Shown here: positions 47,375 through 58,459 of the stretch, one piece after another
Layout: every line of letters begins with the position of its first letter
How positions within the stretch are numbered: position 1 is the first letter of the stretch
Source of the DNA: Lucifuga dentata
Taxonomy: Eukaryota; Chordata; Actinopteri; Ophidiiformes; Bythitidae
Assembly: GCA_014773175.1 (NCBI GenBank)
Contig: VXCM01001367.1
Span: 241,634-305,633, forward strand
Reading direction: 5' to 3'
DNA: 64,000 nt
Program-made: the position numbers and the translations under genes
Notes under the pieces: generated by a model
The model's database searches: none
What the model saw: the letters and a program-made list of their open reading frames with translations, nothing else
Told to the model about the DNA's origin: nothing

Positions 47375-48207
47375 GGGGTTTCAGAAATGATTTCCATGTT
47401 GTAACCTTCTTGCCTACACACAGGACACTCTGGCCCAGATTCATAAATGGTAGAGCACGATTTACCACATTGCTATGTGCATATAACATGGCACAACTGC
47501 ATTCCCTCAGTCATAAATGCCTGTTACTGACATATTTTAGCATTTTCCTTGAAAGAGGCATGACTGATATTTCCTTATTTACATGTTGTGGAAGCTATTC
47601 ATAAAACAAACTGATGTGCAAAAATTAAGACCTGTTTCATTCCGGTGGTAAATTTCAACGGTATGAAATCTGGGCAACGTCTCACATGTGTTAGTGATCA
47701 TCAAATTTGATAGATAAGCCCAATCAGCTCATCAATCAGTTTTTAAATGGTAGTTTTGATCAGATCTCATACACATTCTTGTGGCGCTGTTTCACCTGCT
47801 GCGCTGCGAACATCTGTCTTCCTCTCACACCCCTGCTAACTACTGATACTCCAGCTGCCCAAACCCAATCACAATAAGTGACTTCCACTTAAAACAAACA
47901 TAAATATGTAGCTTGACAATAATCTCTGATGACGGCTGTAAATTGCTATTACATACCGGAAGCAGAGCTGTGGCCTGGCTCTGCTGGGATTTTCTTCTCT
48001 CAGTTAATTTGCAAGCAATAAACAGACCTATGCCAGTGGCTATGCTGAAGAGATAGACAAAGAAGAGGAAGCAGTGTTGAGAAGGAAGGGAGGGAGAGGG
48101 GAGTGACAGAAAATGGGACAAAGCATAGTCGACCAAAACTGAAAGACAAAGGAAAGAGAGTGAAAATAGGCAGAGGAAGAGAGAGACAAAGGGGGAAAAA
48201 AGTGGGG

Positions 48208-48214
48208 GAGAGAN

Positions 48215-48273
<59 letters not shown>
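48208..48273. repeat. (GA)n microsatellite with single N
   Basis: GA units with an N at 48214 and one AAG interruption; the length is uncertain because of the join. Confidence 0.9.
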
Positions 48274-48813
48274 CCAGTAAGCAAGAGTTAGAGGTAGAGT
48301 GAGAAACAGCGGGGCAAGAGAGTTTGGCAAGCTAATTCCCAGATATCGACACTGCTTTGATTAGTGACTGGAGGGATCCTTTTAATGAGAGCCATTCTTT
48401 AATCAAACCCCAACATAACACAGCCTCACCATGATTTCTTCTTTACAGGGTTGGTGAATGATTTCTCTCCCTAGACTTCCCTCACTGCACACACACATGA
48501 TCATCCTACTGGTCTCCCTCAAGCTGAGGAGGTAATCACCTCTACGAGTGTGTTCAGACATTCAAGTAATTATCTTCAGTGGCCCTATTGCTTAAGATTA
48601 AAACTCCTCTCATGGAGCTTAAGGATCTGTGTAATAATGCTTCGCTAGGCACATTTGATCAATAATGGAGCACTGTATAGCCTGACTGTTTCTAGGATCT
48701 GGGTGGTGATGTTGTGTGTATGTGTGTGTAAAAGTCTGCAGGGGAAAAAAAGAACCTTCTGACTCTAGAAGAAAGGTGTCTTGTTGTTGGAGAGTGGGGG
48801 TCCAAGCAGGCTG

Positions 48814-48815
<2 letters not shown>

Positions 48816-48854
<39 letters not shown>
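48816..48854. repeat. (GA)n microsatellite
   Basis: About 19 GA units. Confidence 0.95.
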
Positions 48855-48859
<5 letters not shown>

Positions 48860-51800
48860 TGACAGGTGAAATACTGAGAGCTTCAGGGACAAACAGTTTG
48901 AGGTGTGTGAAGTGTGTTATAGGCAGGAATGTGTATCACTGGTGCTGGTTTAGTGCTGGTTTGTCTCGGTGGTCTCTTGTGCGCTCATTAGGAAGTATAG
49001 GGACAGCATCTTAGAGCCCCTCCCTCCCCAAGAGATAGAAAGTGGCTAATTAGAGGTCTGTCCTCCTCCTTGCACATCCACGTCCCCTCAGGAGCAGCAC
49101 AACCACTTACCAGCCTTTCTCAGCTTGAAACGTGGCAGAGTTTCTAAGTGGACAGAGAGCTGTGGCGAATAAAAATGATGTCAATTAATGTATAACTCCT
49201 TACTAAACTACAACTTAACTAGTTTAATTATATTGCATTAACTATTTATTTTAGTAGTTTGATATTTGTATTTTGCAATGATGACTGATCACAGCAACAC
49301 TTTGGTTGAAGTTATTATAGGTATAATATTAATGATAACTTATGTACATTTAAAATCCTTACACTTAAAAAATAAAATGCTGACTAACACGTTCATAAAT
49401 GCAGGAGAAATTAGACTTCCTCACAGGCAAAACAGAATTAAAGACTGCAGCTAATCTAATTGAAGCATATATTGGCCAAAAGTGTTTGATGTTTGTAATA
49501 TTAGTTGTAGATATTGAGTTGTCAGTCGTCATCTTTAACATAGAACTATAGTAAAATGCATACATGAAGTTTACACGGTTACATTAGTGAATAGATTATT
49601 GTTGTTCTTGGCTAAGAATTCTATTTTGTAGTATGATTTTAGATGGTTGACAGTAAATAGACTGTAACTTGGACACAATGGAATAATGACAAAAATATAA
49701 TGTTTGGTAAAACTAAACTAAAACCTCATGTTTATCATGGCAATTTGTTATACGTACACCACATAATCATACCTGTATAAGAGACTGGTTGTAATAAGAG
49801 TTTTTAAATATTAATAAATGGGAGAACTAACCCATTCATATCAAGACTACTGTTACGCCTTCAAAAGGGAGTCATCCATCATTTCACACTGTCTTTAAAG
49901 ACAGAATCCTGTTAATATTGCTACTAAAATAAGACCATAAAGTTATATTAAGAAGAACCAATATGATTGCAGTGTTATTAACTTGTGGAGGAATAAAACT
50001 TATTGGACTGGGCCTCAGAAAAATCACATTATTCTTGACTAACTTTTTTTTTCTCCCAATGTTCAAAATTAGATGTTGGTATGGTAAGGTTCAAAAACAG
50101 GTTCATTGTTACTTTTAAACTTTATTCACCTTTGTATGTTTTGCATTCTTTACCTCTTAGATAAGGAGTGCATTTCGTACACATTTATGAATTATAAAAT
50201 TGAGGATTTATTGTTTTACGTCGATGTGATTTGGCTGCATGAGCATGTGCATGTGATGACTTGAGCAGTGGACAGAAAGCAGCTTTCTTTTATTTTATGT
50301 ATCCTTTGTGAATTCTCTTTCTCTCTTCCACTCTTGATCTAAAATGTTTTTTTCTTCTCAGGCATTAAGCTAACAAGGGAAGAACATTGGTTATTTCTGC
50401 CTTGAAAATCTGGTCAATACACAGCCTCTGTGACACGATATTTGATTAGATCTCAATACACTCGCCTCTCTATTGCGGCTTTTCCAAATCCGATTTTACT
50501 TGAAGTGTGTGTGCGTGTTTGTGTGTGTGAGTGGGGGGGCTTTGTCTTTAAGTAATGAGTGTTGCTGCTGTTTTCATTGATTGTAATGCTTAAACCACAC
50601 ACTTACCATTGCACATCTGTTATGTCTTCTCCCTCCCCAATTCCAAAGAATCAAAAGCTGTAGCAGCAGGAAAGCAGAGCTCAGTAGCAGAGCTTTCTAG
50701 GGAGCCTCAAACTTCTGACAGCCCGACTCTGATCGATAGCCGTCTTTCAGCGTGGTGGCCGCCTCTGCTCTGTCTTGGGACTGAGCATTGCAGTGCCTCC
50801 AAATTGATGGACTGAATTTCTCTGTGCTCCGTTGGGATGCTAGACTGTGAGTAACGGCTGACATCGACGGACATGTTTAAATGTTTTTTTAAGAGAATGA
50901 GCTGTCAACTCCCTTTAGTAATTTTAGGAAACAGGATAAAGGTTGAAAAGGACACAGTAGGGGAGACAGAAAACAAGGTTTATGGGAGTATTATTTCGGT
51001 TCCAGACAATTGTGAGTAGATGTGATACTATATCAGAACGGTCTTGTTAGATCCTTCTTTAAATTCTTAAGCAAGGAAAATTAAGGGTGAAAATGCATCT
51101 TTGATTTGTGAATTGTAAATGAGGCAGTAGGTTTCTTGTGATTGATTACTATATACCTCCCATTAGCAAACTAAATAATTAAAGCCTTAAAACTTAGCAA
51201 AAATAGTAGAATCAGGGCAAACCATTGGCATGAGAAAGTGAATCTGTTGTCAGTATGCTATAAAGTCTTTGCATACAGTTCTGTTAACTTCAGGGTCATT
51301 CAGAAAATGAGCAGCCCAGACTCCCTCTGAGGCATCATTTAAAGTCTGGCCAAAAGGCAGGAAGAAAGACATCTTCATTCTGTCATTTCCTCAAGACATC
51401 TCTCCCTGGGGCAAGTCCACACTGACCAGCACATCACTAACATGGAAAATCTTGTCATTGTTCTTCATTTCATTTCTGACAAACTCTTTCCTCCCGAAAG
51501 GCAAGGTGTGTTAACAGTTGAAAGGATTTTAATTTCTCCCTCAAGTGTCTTTTTTCTTTCCATTGCTGTATCCACACCTAAAACCCTTGCTATGCCATGA
51601 ATACCCTCTAGAAGAGAAGTGAAAATGTCCTTATCCCTGTTTAAATGATAAATAGCAACGAAAGTACAAAGACATAGTGAAGGAGAGGGGAGGATTATTA
51701 AGAACATAAACATAACCAAGAGTGAAAGTGTGCACTGTTATCCATGTATACTATAATTAATCGTGTTAAGATTACAAAGTGTGGATGTGCTGAACAGGTA

Positions 51801-52007
51801 TTAACATGACTGTGTAGTTGGACAACTCTTGGGACTACCTAGCTTGAGGCTGAGGCCTTTAGAAACTGATACTAAAGAAAAGTGTAAGAGGACGGCATTG
51901 AAACAGAGGTCAGTGGCTTGATTCAAACCCACTTCAGTATGTAGCCCCATCCTCAATAGGCAGACCACGGTTTGGATTTGAACCGAAGTACAATGCAATC
52001 CAGACTG

Positions 52008-52038
52008 GACCCCATGTTTGGCGTCCAAACATGGGGTC
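52008..52038. repeat. perfect 14-bp inverted repeat, 3-nt loop
   Basis: GACCCCATGTTTGG, loop CGT, exact inverse. No element boundary coincides with it. Confidence 0.9.
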
Positions 52039-52132
52039 AAACATCAAACATTTCCCTTAAAGTCAGTGGAGTTGCTCTGTGCACAGCTCATAAAGAGTGT
52101 ACCTTCCCAGGTGCTGATGAAGGCTCGCACAA

Positions 52133-52437
52133 TGGTCAATTTCAGAAGTTAATCACTACACACCAGGAAGCCCCATTTCTTCTTCAACTTCTCATTTTTT
52201 TATTCCATCTTAAGCCACAAACTTAAGATGATCACCTGTCACTGATTGAAGTGGGTGTTATGCCTTTTATCTAAACTATCTATTGTTAAGTATGTGATTG
52301 TGGCAAAGTGAACCTGATGAAGCTTGTGGTGAAACGCATTGTTAGCACTGTTTGTACTTAAGATGGAATAAAAACTGAAAAGTTGAAGAAGAAATGAGGC
52401 CTCCTGGTGTGCGGTGATTAACTTTTGAAATTGACCA
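52133..52437. mobile_element. Foldback element with ~82-bp arms
   Basis: The left arm (52133-52214, 'tggtcaatttcagaagttaa' to 'ttattccatcttaag') and right arm (52357-52437) are inverted copies at roughly 85-90 percent identity, with a 142-bp middle. The middle contains 'cctgatgaagcttgtggtga' then 'aacgcattgttagca', a motif ('CTGATGAAG...GAAACGC') that I have seen in vertebrate retroposon sequences. The arms could be ends of a MITE, or two opposed copies of a short retroposon tail. No target duplication was identified. Confidence 0.65.
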
Positions 52438-52439
52438 GA

Positions 52440-52839
52440 CATTCCCCATTCATTTCAATGAAAGCTGTTCATTTGGTGAAAAAAATTATGCAAAATAAAA
52501 AATTTTCACTGAACTTAGCTGACTGATTTGGAATTAAAATCCTAGATTTCTGGTGTGGCAAACTATTTCTAACTGACCTACATTTATAATGTTGCAGTGG
52601 TCAGTCTTGGCTTACATTTGTGTGCAACGAGGGTACAAGAACAGCAAAATGCTTTGAGAACTTTGGGACTATCTGACTCAGCAATTTCATTGCAGGTACA
52701 TATAATATAAAATAATGTTTTAATGCATGAAAAATTTAAATCCTAATTATATCCTTATTCTCATGTGAATTGTCATTTTTGTAAACATTTATTTATCCAT
52801 GCAGTTCACTGAGCATCGAATGCTCCTTTGCAGGAACGC
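52440..52839. other. Non-genic DNA; nothing seen
   Basis: AT-rich, no frame or repeat recognised. Confidence 0.6.
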
Positions 52840-52995
52840 CCTGCTCACACACTCACACACATTCATACCTGGAAGCTGCCCAGTACAACCACAGACATCT
52901 CTGCTGGCCACTGAGCAGCTCCACTGGAGCATTTGGGGATTAGGTACCTTGTCCAAGGGCACCTCAGTGGTGATAATGAGGGAGGGACAGGCGCT
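52840..52995 (+). mobile_element. Dispersed fish repeat fragment
   Basis: 'cacacacattcatacctgg', 'agctccactggagcatttgg', 'ggattaggtaccttgtccaa', 'gggcacctcagtggtgataa' and 'tgagggagggacaggcgctg'. The blocks 'TTTGGGGTTnAGTnCCTTGCTCAAGGGCACCTCAG' and 'TGAGGGAGGGAnAGCGCTG' are familiar from fish genomes and belong to the same broad repeat type as 20380-20525. Boundaries are approximate and no reading frame is present. Confidence 0.6.
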
Positions 52996-54679
52996 GTTCA
53001 TTCAAAAAATAAATTGCTCATATTAAAGTAAAACAAATTTTTATAGTCAAAGAACTGCATTATGATTCCAAATACATGGTACACCATTTTCTACTGTAAC
53101 ATCTATTTTTAACTGAACTGTTGAAAAGTTGTTTATATTTCCTTTATTCTAGTTATGTGATTTTTGGTGGAAGCGCTCTTAAGATTTTAAGTTAATGTAT
53201 GTTCCTGTCATGTGTACAGGTGTGTGTGCAATTACTGTGTCGTGCTGTTACTCTGTCGCTCAAGCTTTAGAAAGGCTATTACGGCCCTTTAATAGTGACA
53301 AGTGATTATAACATTTCATTCCTTCACAGCTTTGGGGATTTCATCTGCCATTACAGCAATTCCCCTTCCAATACCTGTATACCTAATAAAACATAATATG
53401 GTTGTATTTCTGTGCATATGTACTCTTGATTCTAACTGGTTGATAAATAATTTTAGTATGCTGTAGTAAAACACCTTTATTGCTCTCACTTAATGGATAG
53501 TTGTTACCAGTCATGTCATCCACAGATGCTTGTAGGATGTGTACGAGTACCTTGCCTTTCTGTTGACTAAGTACCTGTAACCATCATAAAGCTGCTGTAT
53601 GTGTGTTCTTTCTGTAAGTCTTCAGTGTGCTTTTATGGATAATTAGTAAATTATTCCTGGTAAATTATTCCAGTTTACAGATTACAAATTCACATAATCC
53701 AAGTCATTGGAAGTGGAAGAGAAGACAATCTGTCTTGGACGCACCTCCCTCCAGATAAGGAAACTGTTTTGTTTCTATAAAGGGATTGAAAATGCCAAAT
53801 GTAATATTCCTGAAACCCGCCTAAAATCAACCTGCTAATGATGTATCTCTCCTAAAACAACATACGTATCCTGCTCCAGGCCTTCCAGTTTGCACCAGAG
53901 TTAGATTTATGGTCACCAAAACTGTAAAAATTTAAGTGCGCTTGTGCCAAAGGTTTCTTTTTACAACCTATTTCAAGAAAATGGATGCTCCAATCAACCA
54001 GTACCAACACAATGGGTCTCTCGCACAATTTACAGCAGCATTTGATTGATAGCAAGTTTGAACAAAGTTTTTCACAAGAAATCATGTTAGTGAACGTTTC
54101 CAAGGGATACATGGTCTTAACAGTGAAGGGGCAATATCACTTCCTGAAGAAGTACTTTGTTAGGCCAGAAATTACAGATTACAAATAACAGACAAAAATT
54201 TCAACACCACCAGCAATCGATTTGGTTAAATTGTTCACTTTGGATTGAGTAATATCATGATAGTATGGTATTCATCCTTTCAAAAATATTTTGCGTCTGA
54301 CAACCTCTGCTAAGACATAGAAGAATGTTCGTTTAAGAGACCAGTAGAAAGAGGAAGAGAGGAGAGGTACAGGGGAAGAGGTCCTCAGGGTTCCTCTCAT
54401 GCTTGTGCCCTGCTGAGTTGGCCTCTGTGAGAGTCCTGTTGGGCACTGGTCTAAATTAGCTGCAGCGTGCTGAGAAGCCATGGCTTAGTATGCTCCTGGC
54501 AGAAGAAGGAAAGAGAAAAGAGGAAACCAAGAGCAGAGAGAGCCCGAAACTGAGAGCAGAGAGAGAGAGAGAACAGATCAAGAGGATAAAGGAAATGAAG
54601 AGACAAAGACAAAGTTAATGGAGGAATCAATGAATGAAGGAGTGAGAAGGAGGAAGATGTGCAACGTAAGGCTATGTCT

Positions 54680-54680
54680 C

Positions 54681-54714
<34 letters not shown>

Positions 54715-54740
54715 TGTGTGCTTGCGTGTGTGTGTGTGTG
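54680..54740. repeat. (TG)n microsatellite, interrupted
   Basis: TG blocks separated by 'tatg' and 'cttgcg'. Confidence 0.9.
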
Positions 54741-55099
54741 AAAGAGATAAACAAATAATCACACATGCAAAGACTAGGGTGTATGCAGAGACCAAGGAGA
54801 GGAAGAAAGGGAAGTGATAACGTGAAAGAGAGAGAGAGAAACCGGCAGGCAGAGAGAATAAGAAAGAACTTCAAGGTCTATATTGAGTTGGCGGTGGCAG
54901 CGCCAGAGGAACGGAGCAGAATAGCCTTGGCATTGCCTCCTTGGCCAATTAATGTGAAGCTGTCTGGGTCCAGGGAAGCTATTAGACTCTGGAAGAGAAA
55001 AACACATTAAAAAAGAACAGGAAGAAAGTTCACTGCTTCTTCCCACAGTGGTGCTTGTATGTAAAGCCCCTTGTTTTTCTTGACTGAATAATAGTCTTC

Positions 55100-55127
55100 A
55101 TCCCTCCCTCCCTCCCTCCCTCCCTCC
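55100..55127. repeat. (TCCC)n microsatellite
   Basis: Seven TCCC units. Confidence 0.95.
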
Positions 55128-56204
55128 ATTTCAAAGCCTCGGGATGTGGGCAGAACATCTCGGCTTTATTAACAATCTCACTAGAGACAAGACACCCTCT
55201 CTGACAAGCAGCAGCCTTTATTAAAAATGCCGCAGAGTGAAAAGGAGTGAGCATTGAGATTCAAATTGAGGGAGACAAGAAAACACTGTGTGGCCATAGC
55301 TTTAGATGGTTAGATGAGAGAGCGGATTTGTGTTGATGTTAATCAAACAGTTTTCCTGTTGTTTAATAAGCAACGCTTATGCTCACATGCAAACACACAC
55401 GTGCGTAAACTACGTATGTGGTGACAATTGAATATATGCATGTATTTGCATGCATGTAGACATGAGTGCATGTGTGTGCATGCATGTCCATATACTCTAT
55501 GTATTTGTAGATAATACATGTGTAAACATGTGGACAGAGCTGGAATCTGTCAGTCAAGTGTATTTCTTATAAAACACACCATCCAGCTGTGTCCGCTGTA
55601 GAAGATTTAAACATGATTTTCATAATGTCCACCACAATAATCACAGAACAGGTTTATGAATATCTGTGAATAAGAAGAATTCTCTCCTACAGTTACTTCA
55701 GAGCATTTGTTTCATATTCATATTTCAACATGTGTAATTAAACCTAAGGGCCAAATCTTGTGAGCCAGTTTTGCCAAAATCAAGAAATGTGAGTATTATT
55801 ATAACAGCTTCATATTCCACAGGCAGCAATTATTGTTACCAAAGCAACTCTAGGTTTTGATTATTAACATCAAGGTAGTTGTTGCTGGCTTTGTGAGGGA
55901 TTTGTTCATGTTCTCAGGATCAAAGCACCGATCAAAGGAATAAAACATGTATCAGAGCTTGAGTTTTACCTTCATAAAAAGCTTGATTATTGATCGGACT
56001 GGTGTTTATTACTTTGAATAAAAGGTCCATCCATTGTTGATGTATGAGTTCAAAATCAAATTAATGAAAGGAATCTGGTTCGTGATATATTTCACAGAAT
56101 GGATTTAAACATAAACTAGACTGTTTACAAAGCATTTCTCAAAGCAATGTCCCATTAGGTTTTTGTGATGTGTTTTACAACACTTTTGCGGAAATAAATA
56201 TGTA

Positions 56205-56229
56205 GTATTCTCAAATTGCCATTGATGGA

Positions 56230-56271
<42 letters not shown>

Positions 56272-56297
56272 NGTATTCTCAAATTGCCATTGATGGA

Positions 56298-56339
<42 letters not shown>
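56205..56339. repeat. 67-bp exact duplication around a single N, with (ATT)n
   Basis: 56205-56271 and 56273-56339 are identical: 'gtattctcaaattgccattg' then an ATT array, with N at 56272. Unmerged overlap of two contig ends; the true locus has one copy and one ATT array. Confidence 0.92.
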
Positions 56340-56340
<1 letters not shown>

Positions 56341-56344
56341 GTAT

Positions 56345-57254
56345 GTCTACATTGAAGATAGGTGAAATAAGTCCTTCATCCCAGATGTATATTTGGGATG
56401 TGTTATATTCTTGTCATAGGTCAGTAAGAAGAGCCAGACACGTTGTGAGGTAAATATGTTTCCTCTACTTACAGCTTTCAAATAACACTGGAAAACACCT
56501 CTGTAAGGGAAAAATTGTCCAGGTGGCAGATGCCCCTTTGACCATATTACTGACAGTGGATTTAGTATCTTACCCCTATATGGCTTAGTGAGGTCTCATT
56601 TCCTCTCTCTTCCATCTTATCTCTCCTTCTTTTCTCCATTCCTCACAGTGTCTGGGTGAAGAGTATCATCAGGTGGCTCAACAGGTGATGAGAGTTAGTG
56701 TAATCTGACTCCATGTATAGGAGGAATGGTGAAGTTTTGCTATGTTTAGAAATTAAAAAGTGTGAAGAATGTGTCAGGTCTAGTTAATGGACATATATTG
56801 TTGCTGTAATCCTACTGCATAGCTTTAAAAGCAGATTTGTGTGACATACTAAGCCAGAAAAAATGGGGACACCCCTTGTGGCTTCCATACTAATCCCTAA
56901 CTTTGAATCTGTCTCATTAACTTTGTCAAGTATAATCTGACTTCAGTCCAATTTATTTTGTCTGATAATGCAGAAATGCAGCAAAAATAATTTACAGTAC
57001 AAAGAAATTAGTCTGAATGATGACAACTCCAGTTAATTTCTTTCATGTCTTTTCCATCTGTCTCTGCTTTTCTTAGGCCTTCTTCCCACAGCATATTGAC
57101 TTGGACGCTCTAATCACATCTTTTTGATTCTCCCTGTTATGCAGTCAGTATAGAGCTGTTGCGTGCTGCTGCTTTCCCATATCTGCTTTTTCAAAAGCAG
57201 TATTGTTGCCATCTGTCTCTGACATATACACATGCATGCATGCACACAGAAACA

Positions 57255-57309
<55 letters not shown>

Positions 57310-58115
57310 TTAACACCAGATTCTAGTCTTATCTGGTCAAGTGTGTTTACCACTACATCTTAAGTTTACACTGCAGGTGTTCAATATTTTGCTGAGAGAT
57401 TATTTCTGCCTCAGACATACTATATATCCCTATGTGGTGAACATTTTGGAAATATGCAGTATTCCACAATGTGTTATTCCATTATTGTCTACTTGTTTAA
57501 TTTTTACTTAATCAATTAATCATTTAGGCTGTAAATCAGTACTGTAGAGACTGTGTTGCATTGGCAGGAAGTAGAGGAACAAATAAGATACACTTACATG
57601 CACATTAAAACTTTGATTATACTTTCATTAAGGTAATAAATCAACTTTTTCAACATCAAGTTAGACTGATATCGGCGTAAAATGGAGTAAGCTTACTCTG
57701 AGCAAAAGACCTAGATTATGCGATTGTATATTGATTTATTCAGGAATGTAAATGTAACAATTGGAGTAAGCCACCTCTGCCTGCACATCCTCACCAGGCA
57801 GATCCACATTCTGATTACACAACGCACCATGCATATTTTGCTAACCGTTAAATAATTTTAATTCTGCCCGTGTATGTCTTAGATTATTGTGTTAATTGCA
57901 GTACAGACCAGTACTTGGAGTTAAATATGCTGAATGACATGAGACCAATCTGGAAGGCAATTCAATTCTTGCACAGTTATACCACCCCCGGTAGCCGCTA
58001 ATGCAGGAGTATGAGTGGCTTTGCAGGTGTGCACAGTGGGTTGAGGGGGTTATTATGAAGAGCTCGACATGCTTGACAGGCTAATGAGAAGTAGTGATTA
58101 AGGCTTACGCCGTAT
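56345..58115. other. Non-genic DNA
   Basis: No gene supported. One (CT)n at 57257-57305. Otherwise AT-rich and unremarkable. Confidence 0.6.
57257..57305. repeat. (CT)n microsatellite
   Basis: About 24 CT units following a CATG/CA-rich stretch. Confidence 0.95.
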
Positions 58116-58120
58116 CTCAC

Positions 58121-58288
58121 CTCGTATTGATGCATTCTCTTGTACAGGATCTGCCAGAGGGGCTCAGACATGATGGTTCTACTGTGGTAAGAAGCTGTCA
58201 CTGCTACAGAGGCAATGCTATAAAAAGATTTATCACTGCCATTTCTCAGTGAAGGTACATCGATAGCAGGCTGAAGTCTGTCTGACAT
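58121..58288 (-). other. Candidate coding exon (56 codons), identity unknown
   Basis: On the minus strand, a T-rich stretch ends 'tttctgaacag' (AG acceptor at 58290-58289) and is followed by 168 bases open in one frame, starting ATG and ending GAG before GTGAGAT (donor at 58120-58116). The segment is exactly 56 codons, phase 0 at both ends. The peptide begins MSDRLQPAIDVPSLRNGS and ends SEPLWQILYKRMHQYE. A second ATG (codon 40) is followed by the most protein-like part. I do not recognise the protein or a domain. Base composition is higher in GC than the flanks. Against it: no partner exon was seen, the acceptor tract is weak, and a 168-base open frame with splice-like ends can arise by chance in 64 kb. 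It could equally be a conserved non-coding element. Confidence 0.18.
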
Positions 58289-58335
58289 CTGTTCAGAAAA
58301 TGACATTTTTTAAAAATCATTTATGGGCGTGCTGA

Positions 58336-58366
58336 AAAAAAAAAAAAAAAGNAAAAAAAAAAAAAA
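58336..58366. repeat. poly-A run with single N (contig join)
   Basis: 16 A's, G, N at 58352, then 14 A's and G. The 'A-run plus G' on both sides again suggests an unmerged overlap. Confidence 0.85.
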
Positions 58367-58384
58367 GAGGATTCTTACTTAAGC

Positions 58385-58455
58385 CAGAGTAGAAGGACAC
58401 TAATTAGATCACATACCTCTGCCAATGCTGAATGAGCCTTGACAAATTTTTTCTT
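58385..58455 (-). mobile_element. Short fragment of the 44031-type repeat
   Basis: Read on the minus strand, 'ggcagaggtatgtgatctaa' and 'ttagtgtccttctac' correspond to the 'GGCGGAGGTATGCGCTCT...GTGCCnTTCTAG' terminus of the fish repeat also present at 44031-44710. Only the end is present. Confidence 0.45.
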
Positions 58456-58459
58456 GTTC

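Larger units (their letters stand above)
47050..52007. other. Non-genic DNA with several GA tracts
   Basis: No gene supported. Includes poly-A (47350-47374), two GA microsatellites (48208-48273, 48816-48854) and AT-rich sequence. The blocks 48360-48620 and 50600-50860 are more complex, but the frame at 50609-50815 has no recognisable domain. Confidence 0.55.
53000..56204. other. Non-genic DNA
   Basis: No gene supported. Contains TG tracts (54680-54740), TCCC repeat (55100-55127) and GA-rich purine sequence (54480-54860). The blocks 54870-55000 and 55131-55250 are complex and might be conserved non-coding sequence. CA/CATG-rich alternating sequence lies at 55380-55510. Confidence 0.55.

Noticed and set aside
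50609..50815. 68-codon plus frame with non-repetitive composition
   Set aside because: No clear acceptor/donor pair and no domain; not distinguishable from chance.
56230..56340. Possible repeat-spacer array (CRISPR-like) at the ATT blocks
   Set aside because: Simple trinucleotide repeats duplicated by an assembly overlap; eukaryotic DNA with no spacers.
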